This document shows, one piece after another, positions 9,559 to 18,325 of a stretch of DNA of 62,778 nucleotides. Location of the stretch: assembly GCA_947627055.1 (NCBI GenBank), contig CANQUS010000010.1:1-62778 (forward strand), read 5' to 3'. The position numbers were made by a program, and so were the translations under genes. The notes beneath the pieces were generated by a model. That model was not told where the DNA came from. It did not search any database and saw nothing but the letters and a program-made list of their open reading frames with translations. This DNA comes from an uncultured Clostridia bacterium (lineage in GTDB: Bacteria > Bacillota > Clostridia > Oscillospirales > Acutalibacteraceae). Position 1 is the stretch's first letter. Each line of letters opens with the position of its first letter.

Positions 9559-11757
9559 ATGAAGAGAAAAGCTATCGTTTCTGTTTTTGCGGCGTTAACT
9601 GTCATTACTGCCTGCACGACCGCGATTTCCGCCACAGGAGTCGGAAGTGTTCCCACAGTGTATAACACAAGCGTAAATCAGGACAACAGCACATCAATGA
9701 TCGAGGCTGAAATGGGCTTAGGGGAGGAAGTTCTGCTTTCTGATTTCTTTGCCGAAAGCATCGATTTATCAAATTTCAGTATTGACATTGACAAAAAGGA
9801 TGTATTAACTATCAGCGGAGATAACGCATCGGTAGTTGCAGACAGGATTGGAAATGCCAACATCACCATGACTGATAACACTACGGGATATATTACAATA
9901 GTAGCAGTTACAGTAAAACAAGCTCCTGCGGCTCTGTCCTTTAAATCGGCAGATATGACACTCGGCTTAGGTGAGGCATATGACTTTAACAAGCTGCTTA
10001 TCAATGACGGCGGAGCATATAATGTTACATATACAAGCTCCAATCCCGCGATAGTTGACGCAAACGGCGGAGTGATGACCGCTAAAAAAATCGGCAAAGC
10101 TGTTATAACTGCCAAGGTTTACAACGGCAAAAAGGTTTACTGCACCGTAACCGTCAAAAAATCCCCAACGAGGGTTAATTTAAACAAGACAAGCCTCACG
10201 CTCGGTGTAGGTGAAGAATTTGACCTCAACAGCTCGTTCACTAACGGTGAGGGCGCGTACCAAATCTCATATTCAAGCGCCGATCCGTCGATAGCGACAG
10301 CCGCAGCATCGGGTGGTCTCGTAACAGCGAAAAAGGTCGGTACCGTTGTCGTAACAGCCACAACATACAACGGCAAAAAGGTTTCCTGCACTGTAACTGT
10401 CAAAAAAGCACCGACGAGGGTTAATTTAAACAAGACAAGTCTCACGCTCGGTATTGGCGAAACATATGATCTCAACAGCTCGTTCCCGAGCGGTGAGGGC
10501 GCATACAAAATCAAATATTCAAGCGCTAATCCGTCGATAGCGACAGCCGCAGCATCGGGTGGTCTTGTAACAGCGAAAAAGGTCGGTACTGTTGTCGTAA
10601 CAGCCACAACATACAACGGCAAAAAGGTTTCCTGCACTGTGACTGTCAAAAAAGCTCCTACAAGGGTTAATTTAAACAAGACAAGTCTCACGCTCGGTAT
10701 TGGCGAAACATATGACCTCAACAGCTCGTTCCCGAGCGGTGAGGGCGCCCACTATGTAGCATATACAACCTCTAATTCTTCGACAGCATCCGTTGAAAAG
10801 GCGGGCGGTTTGGTCAAGGCGAAAAAGGTCGGCACAACAACCGTTACGGCAACCGCATACAACGGCAAAAAGGTCACCTGCTCCATTACCGTAAAAAATG
10901 CCCCGACAAATATATATTTAAATAGTACAAGAGTAGTGCTGAAAACAGGTGAAACATATGACCTCAACAGTTCGTTCCCGAAGGGTCAGGCTGCTCATTA
11001 TGTAGCATATACAAGCGCCGGTTCTGCGATAGCATCCGTCGAAAAGGCGGGCGGTCTTGTAAAGGCAAAAAAGATCGGCACAACAACCGTTACGGCGACC
11101 GCGTATAACGGCAAAAAAATCAGCTGTAAGATTGTCGTTGCTTCGCAAAAAAACGTTTCGGCAATAAACGGCTCTGTCATTAAGTCCAAGGCGGCATGGT
11201 CTGGAAAAACCTTAGTTTCCTTTAAAAAGGGCGCTAAGCTCAATAAACTGTCCTCAAGCGGAAACTGGTTTAAGGTCGAGTACAACGGCACGGTAGGATA
11301 TGTATATAACAAAACCTTCAGCAACAAGTCAAATTATTCAACGGTAAACAAAACTACTCTTCCTACAGTCGTTGACGACTGGTTCTTTAGTAACGGCACA
11401 AGCATGAAAACCATTTTTAACTATTCATATAATATGTACTATTCGAGACTGCCTAAGGAAAGCTATGAGGATATGTGCGTAAGGGCGATCAAAACGAGAA
11501 CCGGCGCCTGCTATCATCATGCGGCGATCCTAAAATATATGCTCGACAGAGCAGGCTATGAAACATATTATGTTGATGGGATCGACAAATACACCGGCGG
11601 TGGTCCTCACGCATGGGTAATGGTCAAAACCTCCGATGGATGGAGACATATCGACTCAACTCAGGTAACGGGGCTGCAGGTATTTTATCTTGTCAAGGAC
11701 TCGGTAATCCAACCGTATTTTTCTTGGGATAGAGCAAAATATCCTGCTGCAAAATAA
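9559..11757 (+). CDS. Secreted protein with five BIG2-like repeats, SH3-like and transglutaminase-like domains
   Basis: 732 residues. A signal peptide (about 1-26) is followed by a variable region. Then come five bacterial Ig-like (BIG2) repeats at about 123-201, 203-282, 285-365, 368-446 and 450-527, each built on 'L.LG.GE.YDLNSSF' and 'GLV.AKK.GT..VTA..YNGK'. An SH3-like segment follows (about 530-585, 'GNWFKVEYNGTVGYVY'). The C-terminal domain has a transglutaminase/papain-like triad: Cys651 ('GACYHHAAILKYML'), His684 ('GPHAWVMVK') and Asp699 ('WRHIDSTQ'). It is probably a cell-surface enzyme that cleaves or crosslinks peptides; the substrate is unknown. AAGGAGG precedes the ATG. It heads a plus-strand run with the acyltransferase genes, 17 bp before the MBOAT gene. 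Confidence 0.88.
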   Translation: MKRKAIVSVFAALTVITACTTAISATGVGSVPTVYNTSVNQDNSTSMIEAEMGLGEEVLLSDFFAESIDLSNFSIDIDKKDVLTISGDNASVVADRIGNANITMTDNTTGYITIVAVTVKQAPAALSFKSADMTLGLGEAYDFNKLLINDGGAYNVTYTSSNPAIVDANGGVMTAKKIGKAVITAKVYNGKKVYCTVTVKKSPTRVNLNKTSLTLGVGEEFDLNSSFTNGEGAYQISYSSADPSIATAAASGGLVTAKKVGTVVVTATTYNGKKVSCTVTVKKAPTRVNLNKTSLTLGIGETYDLNSSFPSGEGAYKIKYSSANPSIATAAASGGLVTAKKVGTVVVTATTYNGKKVSCTVTVKKAPTRVNLNKTSLTLGIGETYDLNSSFPSGEGAHYVAYTTSNSSTASVEKAGGLVKAKKVGTTTVTATAYNGKKVTCSITVKNAPTNIYLNSTRVVLKTGETYDLNSSFPKGQAAHYVAYTSAGSAIASVEKAGGLVKAKKIGTTTVTATAYNGKKISCKIVVASQKNVSAINGSVIKSKAAWSGKTLVSFKKGAKLNKLSSSGNWFKVEYNGTVGYVYNKTFSNKSNYSTVNKTTLPTVVDDWFFSNGTSMKTIFNYSYNMYYSRLPKESYEDMCVRAIKTRTGACYHHAAILKYMLDRAGYETYYVDGIDKYTGGGPHAWVMVKTSDGWRHIDSTQVTGLQVFYLVKDSVIQPYFSWDRAKYPAAK
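10171..10905 (+). repeat. Near-identical 246-bp tandem repeats encoding BIG2 modules
   Basis: The same stretch beginning AGGGTTAATTTAAACAAGAC starts at 10171, 10417 and 10663, giving a period of exactly 246 bp (82 codons). The first two units are almost identical at DNA level, which suggests recent duplication or gene conversion. The outer BIG2 repeats are more diverged. Confidence 0.9.
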
Positions 11758-11774
11758 ATTTTCGGGGTCAGACT

Positions 11775-13193
11775 ATGGTTTTCAGTTCAACGGTTTTCAT
11801 GTTTTTATTTCTGCCGCTGACATATATACTTTATATTATAGTTCGCGGCAACACGGTAAGGAATATATTGCTGATAATCGCAAGCCTTTTCTTTTACGCA
11901 TACGGCGAACCTATCGCGGTACTCCTTATGCTTTGCTCAATAGTTATAAACTATGTCTGCGGATTGTTTATGAACAACAAACGTCTCAAAAAGCCGGTTC
12001 TGGCAGCTTCAATCATTATCAATCTCGCGCTTTTGATAGTTTTTAAGTATCTCGGATTTCTCACGGAGCTTTTTAACAATGTCACAGGACTATCGCTTCC
12101 GATTCCAAATATTTCGCTGCCGATAGGAATTTCATTTTTTACATTTCAAGCTCTTTCATATGTCATTGACGCTTACAAGGATCCCTCTCTGATTGAAAAG
12201 AATATTTTTAATATATGTCTGTATATTTCTTTCTTTCCTCAGCTTATAGCGGGTCCGATAATAAAATTTGCCGATGTTGCTAAGCAGATACGCAAAAGAA
12301 CACATACTCCGGAAAAAACCGCATACGGAATCAAGCGTTTCATATGCGGTCTGTCTAAAAAGCTTCTGATCTCAAATACGGCAGCGCTCATAGCGGACAA
12401 TGCCTTTTCAATGGGAGAGCATTCCCTGACACTGCCTGCCGCATGGATAGGCGCAGTCTGCTATGCTCTGCAGATCTACTTTGACTTTAGCGGATACAGC
12501 GATATGGCTATCGGTCTCGGAAAAATGTTCGGCTTTGATTTCAAGGAAAACTTTAACTATCCCTTTTCCGCGTTCGGTATGACTGACTTCTGGAGAAGAT
12601 GGAACATTTCCGTTTCAAGCTGGTTTAAGGAGTATGTATATATCCCTCTCGGTGGAAACAGAAAGGGCAAGGCGCGAACCTGCATCAATAAGTGTATTGT
12701 GTTCTTCCTGACAGGTCTTTGGCACGGTGCAAACCTTACCTTTATAGCTTGGGGACTTATTCACGGTTTCTTCCTTCTTCTTGAGTCTTACGGTGTCATA
12801 CCTGTTAAAAAGGCAAAGAGCTTCATTACTAAATGTCTTGTTCACATCTATACGCTGCTTGTCGTAGTCTTGACATTTGTGATTTTCAGAGCCGATACGC
12901 TCGGACAGGGGTTGACATTCATAGCAAAAATGTTCAGTGGGTCACTTGCCGTAAACGCCGATGTTGCCGCCGATATTTTCTCCGAGCTTACACCATACGC
13001 TATAATTGTCCTTGTGTTGGGAGCGGTACTTTCTACACCTATAGTAAAGAAAGCAGGCGGCAGACTCGCCTCCCGCAATATGACATTGACTGTAGATATT
13101 GTTTCGATCACGGGAACTCTTGTGATGCTTCTCTTTTGTATTCTTACCTTGGCAACCTCGGAATACAACCCGTTTATATATTTTAAATTTTAG
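11775..13193 (+). CDS. MBOAT-family membrane O-acyltransferase (AlgI/DltB-like)
   Basis: 472 residues with about 10-12 membrane helices. Family motifs: 'LPIGISFFTFQALSYVID' (about 115-132), 'FFPQLIAGPI' (153-162), 'QIYFDFSGYSDMAIGLG' (233-249), 'YVYIPLGGNR' (287-296) and the invariant histidine His317 in 'FLTGLWHGANLTF'. The usual 'WRRWHIS' motif reads 'WRRWNIS' here (Asn277). AlgI-like enzymes move acetyl groups across the membrane, and a periplasmic or extracytoplasmic partner transfers them to a polysaccharide. The AlgX/DHHW-type gene directly downstream fits that partner. The acceptor polymer is unknown. Confidence 0.93.
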   Translation: MVFSSTVFMFLFLPLTYILYIIVRGNTVRNILLIIASLFFYAYGEPIAVLLMLCSIVINYVCGLFMNNKRLKKPVLAASIIINLALLIVFKYLGFLTELFNNVTGLSLPIPNISLPIGISFFTFQALSYVIDAYKDPSLIEKNIFNICLYISFFPQLIAGPIIKFADVAKQIRKRTHTPEKTAYGIKRFICGLSKKLLISNTAALIADNAFSMGEHSLTLPAAWIGAVCYALQIYFDFSGYSDMAIGLGKMFGFDFKENFNYPFSAFGMTDFWRRWNISVSSWFKEYVYIPLGGNRKGKARTCINKCIVFFLTGLWHGANLTFIAWGLIHGFFLLLESYGVIPVKKAKSFITKCLVHIYTLLVVVLTFVIFRADTLGQGLTFIAKMFSGSLAVNADVAADIFSELTPYAIIVLVLGAVLSTPIVKKAGGRLASRNMTLTVDIVSITGTLVMLLFCILTLATSEYNPFIYFKF

Positions 13194-13217
13194 CCGAACA
13201 ACAGAGGAGGTATTATT

Positions 13218-14726
13218 ATTAAAAGAGAAAAAGCAGAGAGCGGTCATAACTCCTTGAAAGCAAAAAAAATTAAGAGTATTATGAATATAGCATATATAGT
13301 TATATTCTTCTCCTTGTGTGCTGTGCCGCTTGCTTTATGGCATTTTTATGAAAACAAGGACCCAATCGGCAAGACAGAGCTTGCCGAGATGCCGCAGCTA
13401 ACAGATGAGAACGGAAGCATAAACACTCAATTTTTTTCGGAATTTGACTGCTACTTTACCGACCATCTAACATTTCGTTCTCAGCTTGTAACAGCGGATG
13501 ATCTCATCAAGTCAGGACTTCTCGGCGGCAATACCGCAAATATTATCGCCGGAAAGAACGGCTTCATTTTCTCAAACGAGACAGTCGATGACTACGTCGG
13601 CAAGACCTTTTCCTCAAGAAAAATCAAGAATATCGCTCTCACTGTCAAGCTCATGGAGGAAAAGGTCAAGGCTACAGGAAATAACTTTGTGTTTACGGTT
13701 GCACCGAACAAGAACTCTGTTTATCCTGAATATATGCCGTCAAGATATGTCAAGGCATCCGAAAACAATCTTTCCCTGTTGGAAAAGGAGCTTGCAGACC
13801 TTGAAGTAAATTACGCTGATATGAAAACAATGCTTTCGGATATTGACGAGGTTCTGTATCTGAAGAGGGATACTCATTGGAATAACCTCGGAGCTTTATA
13901 CGGATTTAATTTACTTATGGATTCGCTCGGAAAGGAACATACGGATTATAACGGGGCAAATTATACATATAAAAAATCATGGCAGGGCGATCTCGATAAA
14001 ATGCTGTATCCGTCTGCTGCGTCTTATGACTATCAATATTACTTTGATATGAGCTATGATGATATTATGTTCATGATGCCTGTTCTCGGCAAAGATAACG
14101 CCGCAACCGTCAAGGAACTTATGAGCGACAGCGAAAAGAACGATACCCTGATAAAGACACGCAACATGAAGGCAACAGGTCAGCTCCTCATGATAAGGGA
14201 TTCATTCGGCAGAGCGTTGCTTCCGTTTTTGCTCAACAATTACCGAAGCACCACGATCACCCGCTCTCAGCCCTTTGCGATGACATCCCTGACACAGGAC
14301 AGCGACACCGATGTTATATATGAAATAGTCGAGCGAAATCTCGGCAATATAACAAAGTCGGCGCCTCTTATGGAGGCTGTTGAATGTGATAAGCCCAAAG
14401 TATCTAAAACAGAAAAAAGTAAAAAAAATACGATAAAGACTGACAAGACTGATTCGTTTATACGTATTTATGGTTTGCTTGATGAGAAATACTTTAATGA
14501 TGACAGCAGGATATTCGTTACTTTTACATCAAAGGACGATACTCATACATACTCCGCTTTTCCTATTTGCGAAACAGATCTGTTACAACTTGATGAGGAA
14601 AGCGATTACGGCTATTCCATGATATTGCCGAGAGATTTTCCGAGCGGAAGCTATGATATTTCCGTAACCGTCACTAACGACAGTGGAAACATATGCACGA
14701 GTGTGCTGTCAAATATTGATATATAA
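13218..14726 (+). CDS. AlgX/AlgJ-like SGNH O-acetyltransferase partner (DHHW family)
   Basis: 502 residues from the proposed ATT start. One N-terminal membrane anchor ('IAYIVIFFSLCAVPLALW') is followed by an extracytoplasmic SGNH-like domain with 'VAPNKNSVYPEYMP', the catalytic-type motif 'RDTHWNNLGA' and the Ser block 'MIRDSFGRALLPFLL'. The last ~110 residues form a beta-rich tail after a Lys/Ser linker. AlgX-like proteins finish O-acetylation of exported polysaccharide together with an MBOAT protein, here the gene 24 bp upstream. Start: the first in-frame TTG (13254) has no good ribosome site. GGAGG at 13206-13210 is spaced 7 nt from ATT 13218, so initiation at the rare codon AUU is likely. 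Confidence 0.85.
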   Translation: MKREKAESGHNSLKAKKIKSIMNIAYIVIFFSLCAVPLALWHFYENKDPIGKTELAEMPQLTDENGSINTQFFSEFDCYFTDHLTFRSQLVTADDLIKSGLLGGNTANIIAGKNGFIFSNETVDDYVGKTFSSRKIKNIALTVKLMEEKVKATGNNFVFTVAPNKNSVYPEYMPSRYVKASENNLSLLEKELADLEVNYADMKTMLSDIDEVLYLKRDTHWNNLGALYGFNLLMDSLGKEHTDYNGANYTYKKSWQGDLDKMLYPSAASYDYQYYFDMSYDDIMFMMPVLGKDNAATVKELMSDSEKNDTLIKTRNMKATGQLLMIRDSFGRALLPFLLNNYRSTTITRSQPFAMTSLTQDSDTDVIYEIVERNLGNITKSAPLMEAVECDKPKVSKTEKSKKNTIKTDKTDSFIRIYGLLDEKYFNDDSRIFVTFTSKDDTHTYSAFPICETDLLQLDEESDYGYSMILPRDFPSGSYDISVTVTNDSGNICTSVLSNIDI

Positions 14727-14785
14727 CTCAGTCATAACGTTTAATTACGGGGCAAGCCCACTTATTAAAAATTGGAGGAAAATTT

Positions 14786-15655
14786 ATGAAAAAACTTTTG
14801 ATCTCTTTAATCGTCTTTGCTATGGCTGTCGGAGTTCTGTCCGCTTGCGGCACGTCGGAAACTGCGGAGGTAAAGGGAAAAGCCGAGCTTTCTTCTACTA
14901 TCTCTGTCAGCAGTAAGTCTGATGAAAGCTCAAATTCTTCCGAAGCCTCAAAGGAAAGTAAAGAAGCCGAGGACAGCAAGCAGGAAAGCTCTGATAAATC
15001 AAGTAAACCTGAAAACTCTAAGGAAGAAAGCACCAATGGGGAAACCTCAAAGGAAGAAAGCACCAATGAAGAAACCTCAAAGGAAGAAAGCACCAATGAA
15101 GAAACCTCAAAGGAAGAAAGCTCTAAAGAGGTAAACAAAAATACAGAGAGTAAACCTGAAAGCTCCGCTGCGCAGAAGCCGTCTTCAAGACCGACGTCAT
15201 CAAAGCCCGCAGAAAAATCTCAGCCGGAGACTACATACAAAGGATCCTTTTCGGATAAAGATGCAGCGGTCTCGTATAAGGGAGTGACTATTACACTTGA
15301 CGCACAGTTCGACCCTATCGCGTCAAAAATTGGAACTCCCGATTCCAAGCAGGAAAACCCGAACTGTCTCACCGGAGGTGTAGGCTATACATATGTTTAC
15401 GGCAACATGACAGTCAATGTTTACTCTGACGGGGGCAAGGATTATGTAGAAGATATCATGGTTGATGGCAGCGGCAGCGCAAAAACCTCCAAGGGTATCG
15501 CCGCAGGCAGCTCCGCAAATGATATTAAAAACTCATACGGTACTGCCGCACAGAGCGACGATATGATAGTCAGCTATTCAACAAGCAACAGAACAATGAT
15601 GTTCTACATGGAAAACGGAAAGGTTACAGGCTTTTATATCACAAGAAACAGATAA
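14786..15655 (+). CDS. Putative lipoprotein with Ser/Glu/Lys-rich linker and C-terminal beta domain
   Basis: 289 residues. The N-terminus is a lipoprotein signal with lipobox 'LSAC' (Cys21). Residues ~30-150 are low-complexity Ser/Glu/Lys with decapeptide-like repeats ('KEESTNEETS'), probably a flexible spacer through the wall. The C-terminal ~140 residues are ordered and beta-rich ('GGVGYTYVYGNMTVNVYSDG', then 'VEDIMVDG' and 'NDIKNSYGTA'). I do not recognise this domain by name; similar domains occur repeatedly in Clostridial lipoproteins. GGAGG lies upstream of the ATG. It closes the surface-acylation run and may be co-transcribed with it. Confidence 0.8.
   Translation: MKKLLISLIVFAMAVGVLSACGTSETAEVKGKAELSSTISVSSKSDESSNSSEASKESKEAEDSKQESSDKSSKPENSKEESTNGETSKEESTNEETSKEESTNEETSKEESSKEVNKNTESKPESSAAQKPSSRPTSSKPAEKSQPETTYKGSFSDKDAAVSYKGVTITLDAQFDPIASKIGTPDSKQENPNCLTGGVGYTYVYGNMTVNVYSDGGKDYVEDIMVDGSGSAKTSKGIAAGSSANDIKNSYGTAAQSDDMIVSYSTSNRTMMFYMENGKVTGFYITRNR
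15020..15123 (+). repeat. 30-bp tandem repeat in the lipoprotein linker
   Basis: About 3.5 copies of a 30-bp unit (core AAGGAAGAAAGCACCAATGA) that code for the KEESTNEETS repeat. Copies two and three are identical, so the linker is a likely site of length variation. Confidence 0.9.
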
Positions 15656-16141
15656 CAGATATAATAAACTCAGGCGGTACGAAACCTAACGCTGATGCTG
15701 TGTTGAGGTGACGTGCAAGTAACTAATTATACAGGCTCTATAAAGCCTGCAAAGAAAAAATAAAAAAGCAGAGCATATTTGGCGAAAATCCGTTAAAATG
15801 GAAATGATACAACAACCATGAACGGAGTACAAATATGCTCTGTATTGTTTTTACAGAAAAATTGAACGGGTCGAAAGGGTTAAAAGCTGCAAAAATCGAA
15901 GAAACATGGAGAGCTTCTCATACACGCGGGAATAGAAAACACATAGCCGTTCTGCTACGGTACGGCAGATACAGCTCACAACTATCGAACACAGTATAAT
16001 AAAAATATTCCCGCTTTCGGTGAGAATACCGTCATTGCTCTGCGAAAATGGCGCAAAAAGCTATGCTTATTTTTCTCTTTACGCTAACTATTTACACAAA
16101 GAGCCTATATAAAGAAGCCCATATTATTCAGAAACTATTTG
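15656..16141. other. 486-bp gap with a long imperfect hairpin and decayed coding remnants
   Basis: CAGAGCATATTTG (15769-15781) is matched by a perfect inverted copy at 15830-15842. Inside it, CCGTT..ATGG and CCAT.AACGG extend the pairing. A 54-codon frame (15835-15999) begins at the ATG inside the right arm ('MLCIVFTEKLNG...'). A second open stretch in another frame near 16000-16095 reads '...ENTVIALRKWRKK'. Neither resembles a protein I know and neither has a clear ribosome site. A decayed mobile element or MITE-like sequence is the simplest reading. Confidence 0.4.
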
Positions 16142-17341
16142 TCAGTCTACAAGGTCGGGGGCGAAGCTCTCCTTCCACGGAAGCCCCCACCTGTTGAGTT
16201 CCTCCATAAACGGGTCGGGGTCGAACTCCTCAATATTGAACACACCCGGCTTTTTCCACTTGCCGGTCAAAAGCATAGAAGCGCCGATCATAGCGGGAAC
16301 ACCCGTGGTGTAGGAAACAGCCTGAGAGCCGACCTCCTTGTAGCATTCCTGATGATCGCAAACATTGTACAGGTAGTATGTCTTTTCCTTGCCGTCCTTC
16401 TTGCCTCTGAAAATACAGCCTATATTAGTCTTGCCTCTTGTACGGACGCCAAGAGAGGCGGGATCCGGTAGAACAGCCTTGAGGAATTGGAGCGGAACTA
16501 TCTGCTTTCCCTCAAAGTCAATAGGCTCTATCGAGGTCATTCCAACGTCCTCGAGGCATTTGAGATGAGTGAGATAGCTCTGTCCGAATGTCATAAAGAA
16601 CCGTATGCGCTTTATGCCCTTTATATTTAAGGCGAGCGACTCGAGTTCTTCATGGTGAAGAAGATACATCTCCCTTTCGCCGATTTCGGGGAAGTTGTAT
16701 ACCCGCTTGATCTCCATCGGCTCTGTTTCTACCCACTTGCCGTCCTCAATATAGCTGCCCTTTGCGGATACCTCGCGAATATTTATCTCGGGATTGAAGT
16801 TCGTCGCAAACGGATAACCGTGATCGCCCGCGTTGCAGTCGAGAATATCAATATAGTTTATCTCGTCAAACTCATGCTTTTGAGCATATGCGGAAAAAAC
16901 TCCCGTTACACCCGGGTCAAAGCCGCTGCCCAAAAGCGCCGTTATCCCCGCCTTTTCAAATCTCTCACGATAAGCCCACTGCCATTTGTATTCAAACTTA
17001 GCCGTGTCGAGCGGCTCGTAATTCGCCGTATCGACATAGTCGGTCTTTGTTTCAAGACAGGCGTCCATGATAGTCAGATCCTGATACGGAAGCGCGAGGT
17101 TTATAACAACATCGGGCTTTTCCTTGTTTATGAGAGCCACAAGCTCCGCAACATTATCCGCATCGACCTGTGCTGTTGTGATTTTTGTCTTTCCGCCCGA
17201 CAGCTTATCCCTGAGGGCGTCACACTTTGACTTTGTTCTGCTTGCGATACATATTTCCTCAAAAACATCGGAATTTTGACAGCATTTGTGTACACATACA
17301 CTTGCGACGCCGCCCGCGCCGATGATCAACGCCTTTGACAT
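16142..17341 (-). CDS. Carboxynorspermidine/carboxyspermidine synthase (saccharopine dehydrogenase family)
   Basis: 399 residues. It has an N-terminal Rossmann nucleotide site 'ALIIGAGGVASVCVHKC', 'VINLALPYQDLTIMDACLET' and the family block 'GSGFDPGVTGVFSAYAQ'. The enzyme reductively condenses aspartate semialdehyde with a diamine (putrescine gives carboxyspermidine, diaminopropane gives carboxynorspermidine) using NADPH. GGGGGAA lies upstream of the ATG. It is the last gene of the polyamine operon, 24 bp after speE. The decarboxylase NspC that normally follows in the pathway is not in the window. A true saccharopine dehydrogenase is less likely given the neighbours. Confidence 0.88.
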   Translation of the reverse strand: MSKALIIGAGGVASVCVHKCCQNSDVFEEICIASRTKSKCDALRDKLSGGKTKITTAQVDADNVAELVALINKEKPDVVINLALPYQDLTIMDACLETKTDYVDTANYEPLDTAKFEYKWQWAYRERFEKAGITALLGSGFDPGVTGVFSAYAQKHEFDEINYIDILDCNAGDHGYPFATNFNPEINIREVSAKGSYIEDGKWVETEPMEIKRVYNFPEIGEREMYLLHHEELESLALNIKGIKRIRFFMTFGQSYLTHLKCLEDVGMTSIEPIDFEGKQIVPLQFLKAVLPDPASLGVRTRGKTNIGCIFRGKKDGKEKTYYLYNVCDHQECYKEVGSQAVSYTTGVPAMIGASMLLTGKWKKPGVFNIEEFDPDPFMEELNRWGLPWKESFAPDLVD

Positions 17342-17365
17342 TTACGATTCCCCCAAAAATAAATT

Positions 17366-18208
17366 TTAATTAAGCTGCTCCAAAACGTAATTCGGAAGCG
17401 CAAAGCTGCCCTTATGCAGCTCCGTATTATAATATCGTGTTTTCAGCCCGAGCCTGTTCCATGCTTCAGCATCGAGGCCGTTTATCGGGTCGAATTTTTT
17501 GGACGCAAAGCCGAACAGCCAGTGTCCCGACGGATATGTAGGTATGTGAGCCTGATACACCCTAACTATCGGAAAGAAGTCCGATATTTTTTTGTGTGCA
17601 AGTCTCATCGCCCTCGCATAAGGAGCATAGTACGGGCTTTCGTGCTGATTTACAAGTATTCCGCTCTCGTTCAGAGCCTTATGACAATTACCGTAAAATT
17701 CCTGCGTAAAAAGTCCCTCTCCCGGTCCCACCGGATCTGTCGAATCAACTATTATCAAATCATACTCACGCTCACAGCCGCGCACAAAACGAAGCCCGTC
17801 GTCAATGTGTATCGTGACCTTTTTATCGTTGAGCTTGCACGAAACATCGGGTAGATATTCAAGACAAGCGTCAACGACCATGCGGTCGATCTCCACAAGG
17901 TCGATATGCTCTATCGTGTCATACCTTGTAAGCTCCGCCGTCACTCCCCCGTCGCCAGCGCCGATGACAAGGACCTTCTTTATATCAGGATTGACCGCGA
18001 AAGGAACGTGAACTATCATCTCATGGTAAATAAATTCGTCCTTTTCGGTGAGCATGATCCTGTCGTCGAGAACAAGTATTTTGCCAAACTCAGGTGTGGA
18101 AAAAATCTCTATCCGCTGATAGTTTGACTCGGCTGAATATATCTGCTTGTCACATCGTATAGAGAAACGAACGTCCTTTGTCTGCTCCTCAGTATACCAT
18201 AGCTCCAA
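17366..18208 (-). CDS. speE: Spermidine synthase
   Basis: 280 residues from a TTG start. Motifs: 'GKILVLDDRIMLTEKDEFIYHEM' region (substrate loop), the SAM-type site 'VLVIGAGDGGVTAE', 'VEIDRMVVDACLEYLP' and 'DLIIVDSTDPVGPGEGLF' with the catalytic Asp. The enzyme transfers aminopropyl from decarboxylated SAM (made by SpeD) to putrescine. The TTG at 18208 gives 'MELWYTEEQT', the usual SpeE N-terminus, and AAAGGGG lies 8 nt upstream. The upstream TTG at 18226 would overlap that ribosome site. It sits between an unknown membrane protein and carboxynorspermidine synthase. Confidence 0.95.
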   Translation of the reverse strand: MELWYTEEQTKDVRFSIRCDKQIYSAESNYQRIEIFSTPEFGKILVLDDRIMLTEKDEFIYHEMIVHVPFAVNPDIKKVLVIGAGDGGVTAELTRYDTIEHIDLVEIDRMVVDACLEYLPDVSCKLNDKKVTIHIDDGLRFVRGCEREYDLIIVDSTDPVGPGEGLFTQEFYGNCHKALNESGILVNQHESPYYAPYARAMRLAHKKISDFFPIVRVYQAHIPTYPSGHWLFGFASKKFDPINGLDAEAWNRLGLKTRYYNTELHKGSFALPNYVLEQLN

Positions 18209-18325
18209 AAAATCGACCCCTTTCAAATAAACATATCATACAATGTAAGCGCCGTACGACTTTACCAAACGAACAAATATATATGCGGGTTTGCATAGCT
18301 TTCAGTCGGTATTTATTCGGCAGCT

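Noticed and set aside
10137-10721. Long minus-strand open frames opposite the BIG2 repeats
   Set aside because: They mirror the repeated codons of the plus-strand gene, have no ribosome sites, and resemble no protein.
15020-15123. CRISPR-like direct repeats
   Set aside because: The repeats are contiguous 30-bp coding units without spacers; no CRISPR array or cas gene is visible in the window.
14728-15138. Minus-strand frame opposite the lipoprotein linker
   Set aside because: A Ser/Leu-rich shadow of the low-complexity repeat; no ribosome site.
15731-15765. CAGGCT/AGCCTG hairpin as terminator of the lipoprotein gene
   Set aside because: On the plus strand it is followed by an A-rich, not U-rich, stretch.
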